This document shows positions 1 to 5,554 of a stretch of 6,848 nucleotides of DNA, piece by piece. Origin of the DNA: Streptococcaceae bacterium (GTDB lineage: Bacteria; Bacillota; Bacilli; Lactobacillales; Streptococcaceae); contig JAITWV010000211.1 in assembly GCA_031285105.1 (NCBI GenBank), forward strand, positions 1 through 6,848, written 5' to 3'. Below the pieces are notes generated by a model. It saw nothing but the letters and a program-made list of their open reading frames with translations. It was not told the origin of the DNA and did no database searches. Position 1 is the stretch's first letter. The number at the start of each line of letters is the position of its first letter. Position numbers and translations under genes: made by a program.

Positions 1-171
1 GACGTTTAATTCAGCATCTTGAGTCACATCTAAGCCACGCGTTTCACCGAAGTTTTTCACCCAATCAGAAATTCGTTGCTCATGTTTTGACGTTCTTGGT
101 ACTTGTGAGATGGCTTCGAAAAATTCAAATACTTTCTGCGAATCCATACCTTTAAATCTAGATAAATCCAT
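1..171 (-). CDS. pepD: PepD-like M20 dipeptidase (aminoacyl-histidine dipeptidase), N-terminal part only
   Basis: This is the 5' end of a minus-strand gene, 57 codons, cut by the left window edge. The translation contains VFEFFEAISQVPRTSKHE followed by RGLDVTQDAELNV. That is the N-terminal pattern of M20-family PepD/Xaa-His dipeptidases: an 'F..IS.iPR.S..E' helix-loop, then 'gL.v..D...N'. Family members are cytosolic metal-dependent enzymes that cleave dipeptides for amino acid supply. The metal ligands lie beyond the edge, so catalytic competence cannot be judged. The ATG at 171 is chosen because AGAGGT lies just upstream and no in-frame extension is needed; a second in-frame ATG is codon 9. 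The gene is divergent from the acyltransferase gene at 358 and has its own promoter in the gap. A different M20 subfamily such as PepT is possible but fits less well. Confidence 0.75.
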   Translation of the reverse strand, partial: MDLSRFKGMDSQKVFEFFEAISQVPRTSKHEQRISDWVKNFGETRGLDVTQDAELNV

Positions 172-209
172 TGAAATAAACCTCTTTTCTTAAATTTACT
201 TGCATTTTA

Positions 210-238
210 ATGGTAGTATTCTTTAGATAACAAGTCAA
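210..238 (-). promoter_or_regulatory. Probable sigma-A promoter of the pepD-like gene
   Basis: On the minus strand TTGACT (233-238) is separated by exactly 17 nt from TACCAT (210-215). The -35 box matches the consensus at five of six positions and the -10 at four of six. Initiation would fall about 30 nt before the ATG at 171, leaving a short leader containing the AGAGGT ribosome binding site. No operator-like palindrome is evident. Confidence 0.5.
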
Positions 239-301
239 ATATTTCGTGGTTAAATTTTAATGAATATATTACACATTAATAGTTCATAATTTCATAGATT
301 T

Positions 302-332
302 TTGCCAGTAGATGCTTTATTCTAAATAGTAT
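302..332 (+). promoter_or_regulatory. Weak candidate promoter for the acyltransferase gene
   Basis: TTGCCA (302-307) resembles a -35 box and TAGTAT (327-332) a -10 box, but the 19-nt spacing is longer than ideal. It is the best plus-strand candidate I found in the 186-nt divergent gap, and it sits just before the AGGAGC ribosome binding site of the gene at 358. The assignment is tentative. Confidence 0.25.
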
Positions 333-357
333 AAGAAATTAATAGGAGCTAAAAATA

Positions 358-1530
358 ATGATTAAAGAATTTGAAGTCGATGTGGTTGGACAATATTACG
401 CTGGGACAGTTACCAAAAAGCATCGTGGTGAGTTTAGTATTACTGTGAATTTGAATGAGGAGTTGAATTTGGCTGTTTTGACTCAAGCAAGCAGGCAGCT
501 AGGTGAAAAGTTTCCATTTGTTGTAGGAAAATTATGTCCTACATTTTTTTCCTACACCTATAAAATAATAAATAAGCCTCTAAAACCTATACCAGCGGGA
601 AAAAAGAATGACCAACTATTGATTATTTTTTATGGGAAGAACTATTTTGAAGTTGAGGTTTCTCACCTATTATTCGATGGTCGAACACTAAGTAAAATTA
701 CTCGCGAATTGACCTTACTTTATTTTGAAATTCTTGATGGAGTTGAGATTAAGGGTATTCATGAAAAATTTACACCAAAGTCCTTAGAAGATTCATATAA
801 AGAATATACAGGAAGAATGCACGTTGAAGTCGCTGAAAAAAGTAAGGAAGTCAACGCTTATCAACCACCATTTTCACCTGTCGCAAAAACAAAGACGACC
901 CATTTTAGATTATCTGCTAGTTTACTAAAACACGAAGCAAAAAAACATCAAGTGACCATCAGTGAATGTTTAATGGCTTTAATATTTGTTAGCTTGAAAG
1001 TTGAGCGAGCACATTTTAAACAAGATAAGCCAATTATTTCAATGATTCCAATTGATATTCGCCGTTTTTTCCCAAGTCAAACCATGAGAAATTTTGTTGG
1101 AGCAGTCAATATCACCATGAAGGAAACGGATGATTTTGAAGTGATGCTACAACAAATTCATCAAGATTTTAAGAAAATTAATAAAGCAAATATTTATCAT
1201 GATTTTGCCCAGCATCAACAAATGATCGATAAAGCACGTTTCGTTCCGAGAAAATTAATCGATTTATATATGAAAAAATATCAAAAAATCGAAGCAAAAT
1301 ACATAACAATTGGCCTGTCAAATCTGGGTAAAATTGACCTACCTGTTGATATTACTGAGCGTTTATCCTCTATGAATTTTAATATTGCTCTAGATGAAGA
1401 TTCACCATATTTCTTTAGTTGTGTGAGCGTTGGCGATGTTTTAACGCTAAGTATGTCATCTAAAGTGGATGATGCGGTTTTAATTAAGGAACTAAAAGAG
1501 AATTTCCAAACGTTTTATATGGGCAAATGA
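358..1530 (+). CDS. Condensation-domain / alcohol acetyltransferase-like CoA-dependent acyltransferase
   Basis: This is a 390-residue stand-alone protein of the CoA-dependent acyltransferase superfamily (NRPS condensation domains, PapA-type enzymes, AATase). The hallmark HxxxDG motif is visible as HLLFDG at residues 103-108, with His103 the expected general base. Further family-like segments are IPIDIRRFFPS (about 230-240), followed by RNFVGA, and GLSNLGKIDLP (about 319-329), which resembles the conserved strand and latch region of the second half. The length fits a complete two-lobe fold. No signal peptide or membrane helix is seen, so it is probably cytosolic. Such enzymes move an acyl group onto an alcohol, amine or lipid; donor and acceptor cannot be told from sequence, and no carrier-protein or adenylation gene is nearby. 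The ATG has AGGAGC about 10 nt upstream. A small membrane-protein gene follows on the same strand with no terminator between. Confidence 0.75.
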   Translation: MIKEFEVDVVGQYYAGTVTKKHRGEFSITVNLNEELNLAVLTQASRQLGEKFPFVVGKLCPTFFSYTYKIINKPLKPIPAGKKNDQLLIIFYGKNYFEVEVSHLLFDGRTLSKITRELTLLYFEILDGVEIKGIHEKFTPKSLEDSYKEYTGRMHVEVAEKSKEVNAYQPPFSPVAKTKTTHFRLSASLLKHEAKKHQVTISECLMALIFVSLKVERAHFKQDKPIISMIPIDIRRFFPSQTMRNFVGAVNITMKETDDFEVMLQQIHQDFKKINKANIYHDFAQHQQMIDKARFVPRKLIDLYMKKYQKIEAKYITIGLSNLGKIDLPVDITERLSSMNFNIALDEDSPYFFSCVSVGDVLTLSMSSKVDDAVLIKELKENFQTFYMGK

Positions 1531-1593
1531 GTTGAACAAAATAATAAAAAGTGATAAATTTCATTTACTATTGAAAGTTAGGTGGATGGCCAC

Positions 1594-1869
1594 ATGGAAT
1601 TGATTCTTGAGTTAATTTTTATGTTTATAGAAGAAATTGTTACTATCTTGCTTAAAATAAAGAATAAGATGATACGAACTATTCTGCTTAGTATTTTGAT
1701 GATAGGTGTTCTATTGCTAATATTATTCATGTTTTCTGTAATTGTCACCAGTTTCTTTTCATCATTTGCCTGGTATTTAAAATTATTGACTATTGCTCTT
1801 GGCATTTTTAGTATTTTAATCTTGGGTAAATCGCTTATTAACATTTTTCTTGGCTTTAAAGTATCTTAA
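1594..1869 (+). CDS. Small hydrophobic membrane protein, unknown function
   Basis: A 91-residue protein I do not recognise. It begins with a hydrophobic or amphipathic stretch (residues 1-21), then a short basic segment (KIKNK, about 21-25). Two strongly hydrophobic spans follow, about 29-53 and 60-86, consistent with two transmembrane helices. No cysteines, catalytic motif or family signature are visible. I prefer the ATG at 1594 because AGGTGG (1580-1585) lies 8 nt upstream; the in-frame GTG at 1582 overlaps that Shine-Dalgarno and would add only four residues. It starts 63 nt after the acyltransferase stop with no terminator between and is closed by the hairpin at 1873, so co-transcription is likely. 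A functional link is an inference from position only. Confidence 0.6.
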   Translation: MELILELIFMFIEEIVTILLKIKNKMIRTILLSILMIGVLLLILFMFSVIVTSFFSSFAWYLKLLTIALGIFSILILGKSLINIFLGFKVS

Positions 1870-1872
1870 CTA

Positions 1873-1919
1873 AAAAACAATGTCTCAAATCTAGAACGAA
1901 AATTTGAGACATTGTTTTT
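1873..1919. terminator. Bidirectional rho-independent terminator between convergent genes
   Basis: An 18-bp perfect inverted repeat (1873-1890 with 1902-1919) encloses an 11-nt loop. The arms run from an A-tract into a core containing TGTCTCAAAT, so each strand ends its stem in a T-run. It lies 3 nt after the stop of the small membrane protein and 3 nt before the end of the oxidoreductase gene, serving both. Confidence 0.9.
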
Positions 1920-1922
1920 AGT

Positions 1923-2537
1923 TTACATCTTATCCCCAACTGTTATCATCTGATTTTCCCACTTTTTCTTGGCAACTGCTTCATAAAACACTCGAGCAAC
2001 AGTCGCTCTAGAAACAGATTGAACCGGTGTTTTTTGGGATGAGTCTGAAATAATTGGCACTCCTTCTTTACCACCATGAAAAATGACTGGGCTGATAATC
2101 GTGGTGATGAACTTACTTTCCACTAACATCTGAGCGCCTTTTAATTGCTGATCAAAATATGAAGACATCGAGCGCCTTAAACTTCCCTCACGTCCAGTTG
2201 TTTCAAAATTCATACCCCCAGCACCCAGCCAAATAATCTTTTTGACACGTTGATTTTGTTCAAGGGCACTTAATAAATTCTTAGCATAAACAGGCATTGG
2301 GGAACTACCAACAAAACTAACAATCGTATCAATATTTTCTAAAGCTTTCACTAGCGCGTTTACTTGATACATATCTCCTTCAAAAAATGGATAGTTACTT
2401 TGTTGATGTCTGGGAAGTTTGCTTTTTCTTCTGGCAAATAAGCTTAAAGAAAGTTCTGAATTTGCCTCTTGTTCAAAAATCCGAATAAATTCTTGAGCAA
2501 CATTACCTGTAGCACCTAAGACTATAATATTTTCCAT
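1923..2537 (-). CDS. Atypical SDR-family NAD(P)-binding oxidoreductase (NmrA/PF13460-like)
   Basis: A 204-residue Rossmann-fold protein. The N-terminus IIVLGATGNVA (residues 4-14) carries the GxxGxx(A) dinucleotide-binding glycine motif. FARRKSKL (34-41) after the second strand has paired arginines, which usually favour NADP(H). An acidic turn EGDMYQ (53-58) and the strand IDTIVSFVG (69-77) follow, then IIWLGAGGM (101-109) and SRATVARVFYEAV (176-188), resembling the 'SRaDVA' helix of this group. The classical YxxxK catalytic pair is not evident, so it belongs with atypical SDRs: NAD(P)H-dependent reductases or redox/ligand sensors such as NmrA-like and YwnB-type proteins. The substrate is unknown. 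Length is typical and the protein looks complete and cytosolic. The start has AAAGGA upstream and a well-formed promoter; the gene is monocistronic. Confidence 0.8.
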   Translation of the reverse strand: MENIIVLGATGNVAQEFIRIFEQEANSELSLSLFARRKSKLPRHQQSNYPFFEGDMYQVNALVKALENIDTIVSFVGSSPMPVYAKNLLSALEQNQRVKKIIWLGAGGMNFETTGREGSLRRSMSSYFDQQLKGAQMLVESKFITTIISPVIFHGGKEGVPIISDSSQKTPVQSVSRATVARVFYEAVAKKKWENQMITVGDKM

Positions 2538-2568
2538 TTGTTTTTATCCTTTCTTGATGTTTAAATAG

Positions 2569-2597
2569 ATTTTATCTTGCCTTTAAAGTAATGACAA
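2569..2597 (-). promoter_or_regulatory. Promoter of the SDR oxidoreductase gene
   Basis: On the minus strand TTGTCA (2592-2597) and TAAAAT (2569-2574) are separated by exactly 17 nt; each matches the sigma-A consensus at five of six positions. The predicted start leaves a leader of roughly 25 nt before the ATG at 2537, containing the AAAGGA ribosome binding site. Confidence 0.7.
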
Positions 2598-2663
2598 TTG
2601 AAAACACTTGATGAATTTTTTATAGCTAATTGGGGTAAATTAATTCGTTTTCACTATTTATTG

Positions 2664-2672
2664 TGGTAATAT
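2664..2672 (+). promoter_or_regulatory. Candidate extended -10 promoter for the four-helix membrane protein
   Basis: TGGTAATAT is an extended -10 element (TGn plus TAATAT, five of six to consensus). The sequence 17 nt upstream (TTCGTT) is a poor -35. Transcription would begin near 2679, so the hairpin at 2689-2734 would sit at the very start of the transcript. Confidence 0.45.
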
Positions 2673-2688
2673 CATTAATAAATTAAAC

Positions 2689-2734
2689 GCTTTTAAATCA
2701 AGCAAGTGGTTTATCCATTGCTTAATTTAAAAGC
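2689..2734 (+). repeat. Long near-perfect inverted repeat in the leader of the membrane protein gene
   Basis: The arms at 2689-2709 and 2715-2734 pair over 20 positions with one C/A mismatch and one bulged G, around a 5-nt loop (TTTAT). The outer part is GCTTTTAAAT against ATTTAAAAGC and the inner part carries AAGCAA against TTGCTT. There is no T-run after it, so it is not a standard terminator. It ends 7 nt before the GGAG ribosome binding site of the gene at 2754. As RNA it could be a leader hairpin affecting translation or mRNA stability; as DNA it could be a protein-binding palindrome. Confidence 0.7.
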
Positions 2735-2753
2735 AGAAAATGGAGTGATTCGT

Positions 2754-3293
2754 ATGCGAAAAAATTCATTAGTTTATTTAGCGTCATATGGCGGTGGAAA
2801 AAAGACATATTATAACGAGTCAACGAATTTATTATTAATAGGAAAAGAACGCTACTTAAACGAGATTCGTGCTTATTTTTGTCTTCAAGCCATCTGCATG
2901 ATAATTTCTATGAAAGTTGGCATTGTCCGCTCACAAATTCAAGGAATTAAAGGTCTTTTATTCTCATTAGTGACAAGCTTTTTGGTGTTAGTGATTCTAA
3001 AAAAATTGGCTTCAAAAATTAATAAAGAAAAGCTGTTAACTTCATTTGCCCCCACACCGCTAGAATTAAAAGAATTATTAATACGCTCAACGCGGACACA
3101 AAAGAATTATCAGATTTTATTTACTTTTACTGTAGTTGGATTTCTTGTTTTGCTATATTTAGTTTACGGGGAACCAACTTTAAATTCACTAGTCTTATTC
3201 AGTCTTCTCAATGGCTTATTTAGCTACAGCGGTTATTCACTTTGGATAGAAAATATTGCTCGAAAAAACTTCATCAACAAACTAGAAAAATAA
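2754..3293 (+). CDS. Four-helix membrane protein, unknown function
   Basis: A 179-residue protein I cannot assign to a family. About 50 N-terminal residues are soluble and polar, with SYGGGKKTYYNES and LLLIGKERYLNEI. Four hydrophobic spans follow, probably two pairs: about 40-60 and 67-84, then about 118-138 and 143-164. A basic, Lys-rich linker (about 85-116, with KKLASKINKEK) separates the pairs and should be cytoplasmic. The ATG at 2754 is preferred because GGAG (2742-2745) lies 8 nt upstream. The in-frame GTG at 2706 would add 16 residues but falls inside the hairpin and lacks a ribosome binding site. Transcription probably starts at the extended -10 near 2664 and ends at the hairpin at 3302. 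No partner gene is adjacent on the same strand. Confidence 0.65.
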   Translation: MRKNSLVYLASYGGGKKTYYNESTNLLLIGKERYLNEIRAYFCLQAICMIISMKVGIVRSQIQGIKGLLFSLVTSFLVLVILKKLASKINKEKLLTSFAPTPLELKELLIRSTRTQKNYQILFTFTVVGFLVLLYLVYGEPTLNSLVLFSLLNGLFSYSGYSLWIENIARKNFINKLEK

Positions 3294-3301
3294 CCTAATA
3301 A

Positions 3302-3334
3302 AAAGCATGAACGGTTTTGTTGCGTTCATGCTTT
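3302..3334. terminator. Hairpin terminator between convergent genes
   Basis: A 12-bp perfect stem, AAAGCATGAACG (3302-3313) with CGTTCATGCTTT (3323-3334), has a 9-nt loop. It lies 8 nt after the plus-strand stop at 3293 and 18 nt past the end of the minus-strand gene. The minus-strand product continues into TTTTTATTA, a fair U-tract; the plus-strand product has only three T. It is therefore strongest for the minus-strand gene and probably serves both. Confidence 0.75.
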
Positions 3335-3352
3335 AAAAATAATAGCAAAATC

Positions 3353-3688
3353 CTAATAAAAAGTAGCTTGTCTTTTTTCTCTAATGAACCTTGATTTTCG
3401 AGTCCTATCTGCTGTTTGCTCTAACTCTTTCAACTTTTCCAAAACATTACGTGCCTCGTTTTGTGAGTTCATCAATAAAATCATATTCTCTCCATCACAT
3501 AAATCAATTTGAAAAATATCACACAATTGCGAATTTAAAAACACACCAGTATTGTCATATTCTGAAAATAGAATTTGATCTCCTGGTTTTAAACTTGGAT
3601 CAAAGGGCATAATGTAATACTGGGTTTGTCCATAATCAGCAAATTGCTGAGTTTGGGGCAATAATTTAATATGTCTAAATTTTTTCAT
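3353..3688 (-). CDS. Small cytosolic protein, weakly DUF3850/ASCH-like
   Basis: A 111-residue protein without signal peptide or membrane helices. The start HIKLLPQTQQF followed by SLKPGDQILFSEYDNTG (about 32-48) resembles the 'H.LKilP.yF ... fkvGD.l.L.Eyd...ytG' layout of DUF3850 proteins, which have an ASCH/PUA-like fold thought to bind nucleic acid. The central GKK..FE.RkND segment expected there is missing or replaced by QTQYYIMPFD, so the match is partial and may be chance. The C-terminal third (about 78-108) is helical and highly charged, ending in a basic tail RTRKSRFIREKR that could contact nucleic acid. The ATG at 3688 has the very strong GGAGGGG 5 nt upstream. It is monocistronic, between two terminators. 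Confidence 0.6.
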   Translation of the reverse strand: MKKFRHIKLLPQTQQFADYGQTQYYIMPFDPSLKPGDQILFSEYDNTGVFLNSQLCDIFQIDLCDGENMILLMNSQNEARNVLEKLKELEQTADRTRKSRFIREKRQATFY

Positions 3689-3734
3689 ATTTTCCCCTCC
3701 AATATGTGTTATTCAATTCATTTATATATGATTA

Positions 3735-3762
3735 ATGTTACCATATTTTCATATTTTTGTAA
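3735..3762 (-). promoter_or_regulatory. Candidate promoter of the DUF3850/ASCH-like gene
   Basis: On the minus strand TGGTAACAT (3735-3743) forms an extended -10 element, with TTACAA (3757-3762) 16 nt upstream of the -10 hexamer as a partial -35 match. The region is extremely AT-rich, so chance matches are likely and the call is moderate at best. Confidence 0.35.
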
Positions 3763-3820
3763 TTTATAAGCAATTTGAATTTTATATGTTTTGGGCTAAT
3801 TACTTGTTACTTTAGTAAAA

Positions 3821-3854
3821 CAAAAAAAGCCAGACATTTTACACGTCTGACTTT
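3821..3854 (-). terminator. Rho-independent terminator of prfB-ftsE-ftsX
   Basis: On the minus strand AAAGTCAGAC (3845-3854) pairs with GTCTGGCTTT (3826-3835) around a 9-nt loop. One pair is G-U. The stem runs directly into a continuous T-run (seven T in total, then GTTTT). It begins 6 nt after the ftsX stop, which marks the end of the transcription unit. Confidence 0.9.
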
Positions 3855-3860
3855 GCTTAT

Positions 3861-4775
3861 TTATGCTTTTAAAAATCGACCCATTGAAATAATTGAACCC
3901 AATGAACCAATGATAACCCCAATAGCCGCCAAAAGAATAGAAATTTGTGGAACAAAACTATTCACAGCAACCATTGAATAACCACTTTGCACCATGGCTG
4001 GATTTAAGATGTCGAAAATTTGTGGATAACCAAATACAACTCCTAAAACTGGTAAGATTGCTCCAATAATGCCAATCCAACCACCTTCAAAGAAAAATGG
4101 CCAGCGAATGAATCCATTTTTTGCACCAACTAAACGCATAATTTGAATTTCACGTTGACGCGACAAAATTGTGATACGAATGGTGTTGCTAATTAAGAAA
4201 ACAGCCACGAATAATAATAAGACTGCTCCACCAAGACCCCAAACTTGAATGTTGCGGGTAATGGAAGTTAAGCGTTCGGTTCTAAGTCCACCGTAATCAA
4301 CTTTTTCAACACCTTGACCTTTGAAATGTTCAGCAGCTTTTGCCACTTGTTGGATGACGGCTAATTTATCTGCACCAGCCTCCGTATTCGCGGTTGTTGA
4401 AAGGATAAACACATCATAAAGTGGATTTGTATCTCCTTGAATTAGCTGCCAATCTTCACCCATGGCTTTGACTAGTTCTTGGTATTGTTCATCACTACTT
4501 GAAAATTTTACATGATCTACATTGGCAATTTTGCCTAATTCACCTTGTAGTTTCTTCATTTCCTCTTTTGTTGTGCCTGTGGAAACAAAGACATTGACGT
4601 TTACATCGTTTTCAATATCTGTTGCTAGTTTTGATACATTCATAATTACACCTAGGAAAATTCCTACTAAAACTAGGGTAATTGTAACAGCTGAAGCAGA
4701 AGCAATTGTCATCCAGCCATTACGTTGAAGACTTTTTAATGCTTCAAATTCATGTCTAAAAAAAGTTCTAATCAT
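3861..4775 (-). CDS. ftsX: FtsX portion, with its own internal start (cell-division membrane protein)
   Basis: The expected independent FtsX start is the ATG at 4775, giving 304 residues, the usual length. The N-terminus MIRTFFRHEFEALKSLQRNG is the typical cytoplasmic FtsX lead-in. In fused numbering TM1 is about 249-275. A large extracellular loop of roughly 125 residues (about 276-402) follows, the part that contacts hydrolases or adaptors such as PcsB/CwlO-type partners in other Gram-positives. TM2 (about 405-432), TM3 (about 455-482) and TM4 (about 503-527) complete the fold. RQREIQIMRLVGA after TM2 is the conserved cytoplasmic FtsX/MacB-type coupling segment. AAGGAG lies 11 nt upstream of this ATG inside the ftsE coding sequence, so ribosomes may also start here and make free FtsX even if the fused frame is real. 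A terminator follows 6 nt after the stop. Confidence 0.85.
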   Translation of the reverse strand: MIRTFFRHEFEALKSLQRNGWMTIASASAVTITLVLVGIFLGVIMNVSKLATDIENDVNVNVFVSTGTTKEEMKKLQGELGKIANVDHVKFSSSDEQYQELVKAMGEDWQLIQGDTNPLYDVFILSTTANTEAGADKLAVIQQVAKAAEHFKGQGVEKVDYGGLRTERLTSITRNIQVWGLGGAVLLLFVAVFLISNTIRITILSRQREIQIMRLVGAKNGFIRWPFFFEGGWIGIIGAILPVLGVVFGYPQIFDILNPAMVQSGYSMVAVNSFVPQISILLAAIGVIIGSLGSIISMGRFLKA

Positions 4776-5459
4776 CGTACCGTAATCTCCTTCATTATCA
4801 TCTCGAACAATTCGCCCATTTTCTACAGCAAGTACGCGGTGACGAAGTGTGTTTACGATTTGTGAATTGTGTGTTGCCATTACGACAGTTGTTCCTTGTA
4901 AATTGATGCGCTCTAATAAATTCATGATTTCCCATGAGTTTTCAGGGTCAAGGTTTCCAGTCGGCTCATCAGCGATTAATACTTTTGGTGTATTCACAAT
5001 CGCACGCGCAATCGCCACACGTTGTTGTTCTCCACCTGAAAGTTCACTTGGGAAAACGCGAACTTTGTGTTTTAAACCAACTAAGTCTAATACTTCCATG
5101 ACACGTTTTTTAATTTCGCGTGGTTTTTTACCGATAACTTGCATGGCATAAGCGACATTTTCAAAAACCGTTTTTCTTGGTAACAGCTTATAATCTTGGA
5201 ATACCACACCGATTGAACGGCGTAGAATTGGCACTTCTGAATTTTTTAACTTTGCCAAATTGTAACCTGCGACATTTATTGCTCCACGTGATAGTTTTTC
5301 TTCACGATACATCAGTTTAATGAACGTTGATTTTCCTGCACCACTTGGGCCAACGACATAAACAAATTCCCCTGGGTTGATACTCACCGAAAGTCCTCGA
5401 AGCGCTGTTGTGCCGTTTGAGTATTTCTTGGTAACATCTTTCATTTCAATGATTGCCAT
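3861..5459 (-). CDS. ftsE: FtsE-FtsX in one continuous reading frame (fused cell-division ABC transporter-like protein)
   Basis: A 532-codon frame that is a complete FtsE (residues 1-228) joined to a complete FtsX (229-532). FtsE is the ATPase of the FtsEX complex, which sits at the septum and drives peptidoglycan hydrolases or their activators. Visible ABC elements are Walker A GPSGAGKS (37-44), Q-loop Gln88, signature LSGGEQ (140-145), Walker B VLIADE (160-165), D-loop GNLD and switch His197; all key residues are intact. The ATG at 5459 has AGGAGG 7 nt upstream and an extended -10 promoter before it. FtsE and FtsX are normally separate genes with a short overlap. Here the junction GGTACGATGATTAG has no stop in frame; one extra T would give a Tyr-Asp-Asp-stop FtsE end overlapping the FtsX ATG. 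The sequence as given therefore encodes a fusion, which is topologically possible because both joined ends are cytoplasmic. A one-base sequence error is the main alternative. Confidence 0.85.
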   Translation of the reverse strand: MAIIEMKDVTKKYSNGTTALRGLSVSINPGEFVYVVGPSGAGKSTFIKLMYREEKLSRGAINVAGYNLAKLKNSEVPILRRSIGVVFQDYKLLPRKTVFENVAYAMQVIGKKPREIKKRVMEVLDLVGLKHKVRVFPSELSGGEQQRVAIARAIVNTPKVLIADEPTGNLDPENSWEIMNLLERINLQGTTVVMATHNSQIVNTLRHRVLAVENGRIVRDDNEGDYGTMIRTFFRHEFEALKSLQRNGWMTIASASAVTITLVLVGIFLGVIMNVSKLATDIENDVNVNVFVSTGTTKEEMKKLQGELGKIANVDHVKFSSSDEQYQELVKAMGEDWQLIQGDTNPLYDVFILSTTANTEAGADKLAVIQQVAKAAEHFKGQGVEKVDYGGLRTERLTSITRNIQVWGLGGAVLLLFVAVFLISNTIRITILSRQREIQIMRLVGAKNGFIRWPFFFEGGWIGIIGAILPVLGVVFGYPQIFDILNPAMVQSGYSMVAVNSFVPQISILLAAIGVIIGSLGSIISMGRFLKA

Positions 5460-5494
5460 GAAAGGTCCTCCTAAATTTCAAAATTTCATTTTCG

Positions 5495-5503
5495 ATTATA
5501 GCA
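5495..5503 (-). promoter_or_regulatory. Extended -10 promoter in front of ftsE
   Basis: On the minus strand TGCTATAAT is a perfect -10 hexamer with the TGn extension, in the 95-nt gap between prfB and ftsE. The -35 region at 17-nt spacing (ATTTAT) is poor, as is often tolerated with extended -10 elements. Transcription would start about 30 nt before the ftsE ATG. No terminator lies between prfB and ftsE, so read-through from prfB is also likely. Confidence 0.6.
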
Positions 5504-5554
5504 TTAATTTGCTTGAAATAAATTACAGCTATATGTTGTTTTGTTGCTATTATT

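Noticed and set aside
1531..1593. Possible hairpin between the acyltransferase and the small membrane protein
   Set aside because: Only a short imperfect AT-rich pairing is present and no T-run, so there is no support for a terminator or regulatory element.
1578..1844. Minus-strand 88-codon open frame
   Set aside because: It lies opposite the small membrane protein, has no ribosome binding site and reads as the antisense of an Ile/Leu-rich gene.
2706..2753. GTG start at 2706 for the four-helix membrane protein
   Set aside because: It falls inside the leader hairpin without a ribosome binding site; ATG 2754 has GGAG at ideal spacing.
4522..5151. Plus-strand open frames opposite ftsE and ftsX
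   Set aside because: They are antisense shadows of a strongly conserved gene, with no ribosome binding sites and atypical Ser/Thr/Cys-rich composition.
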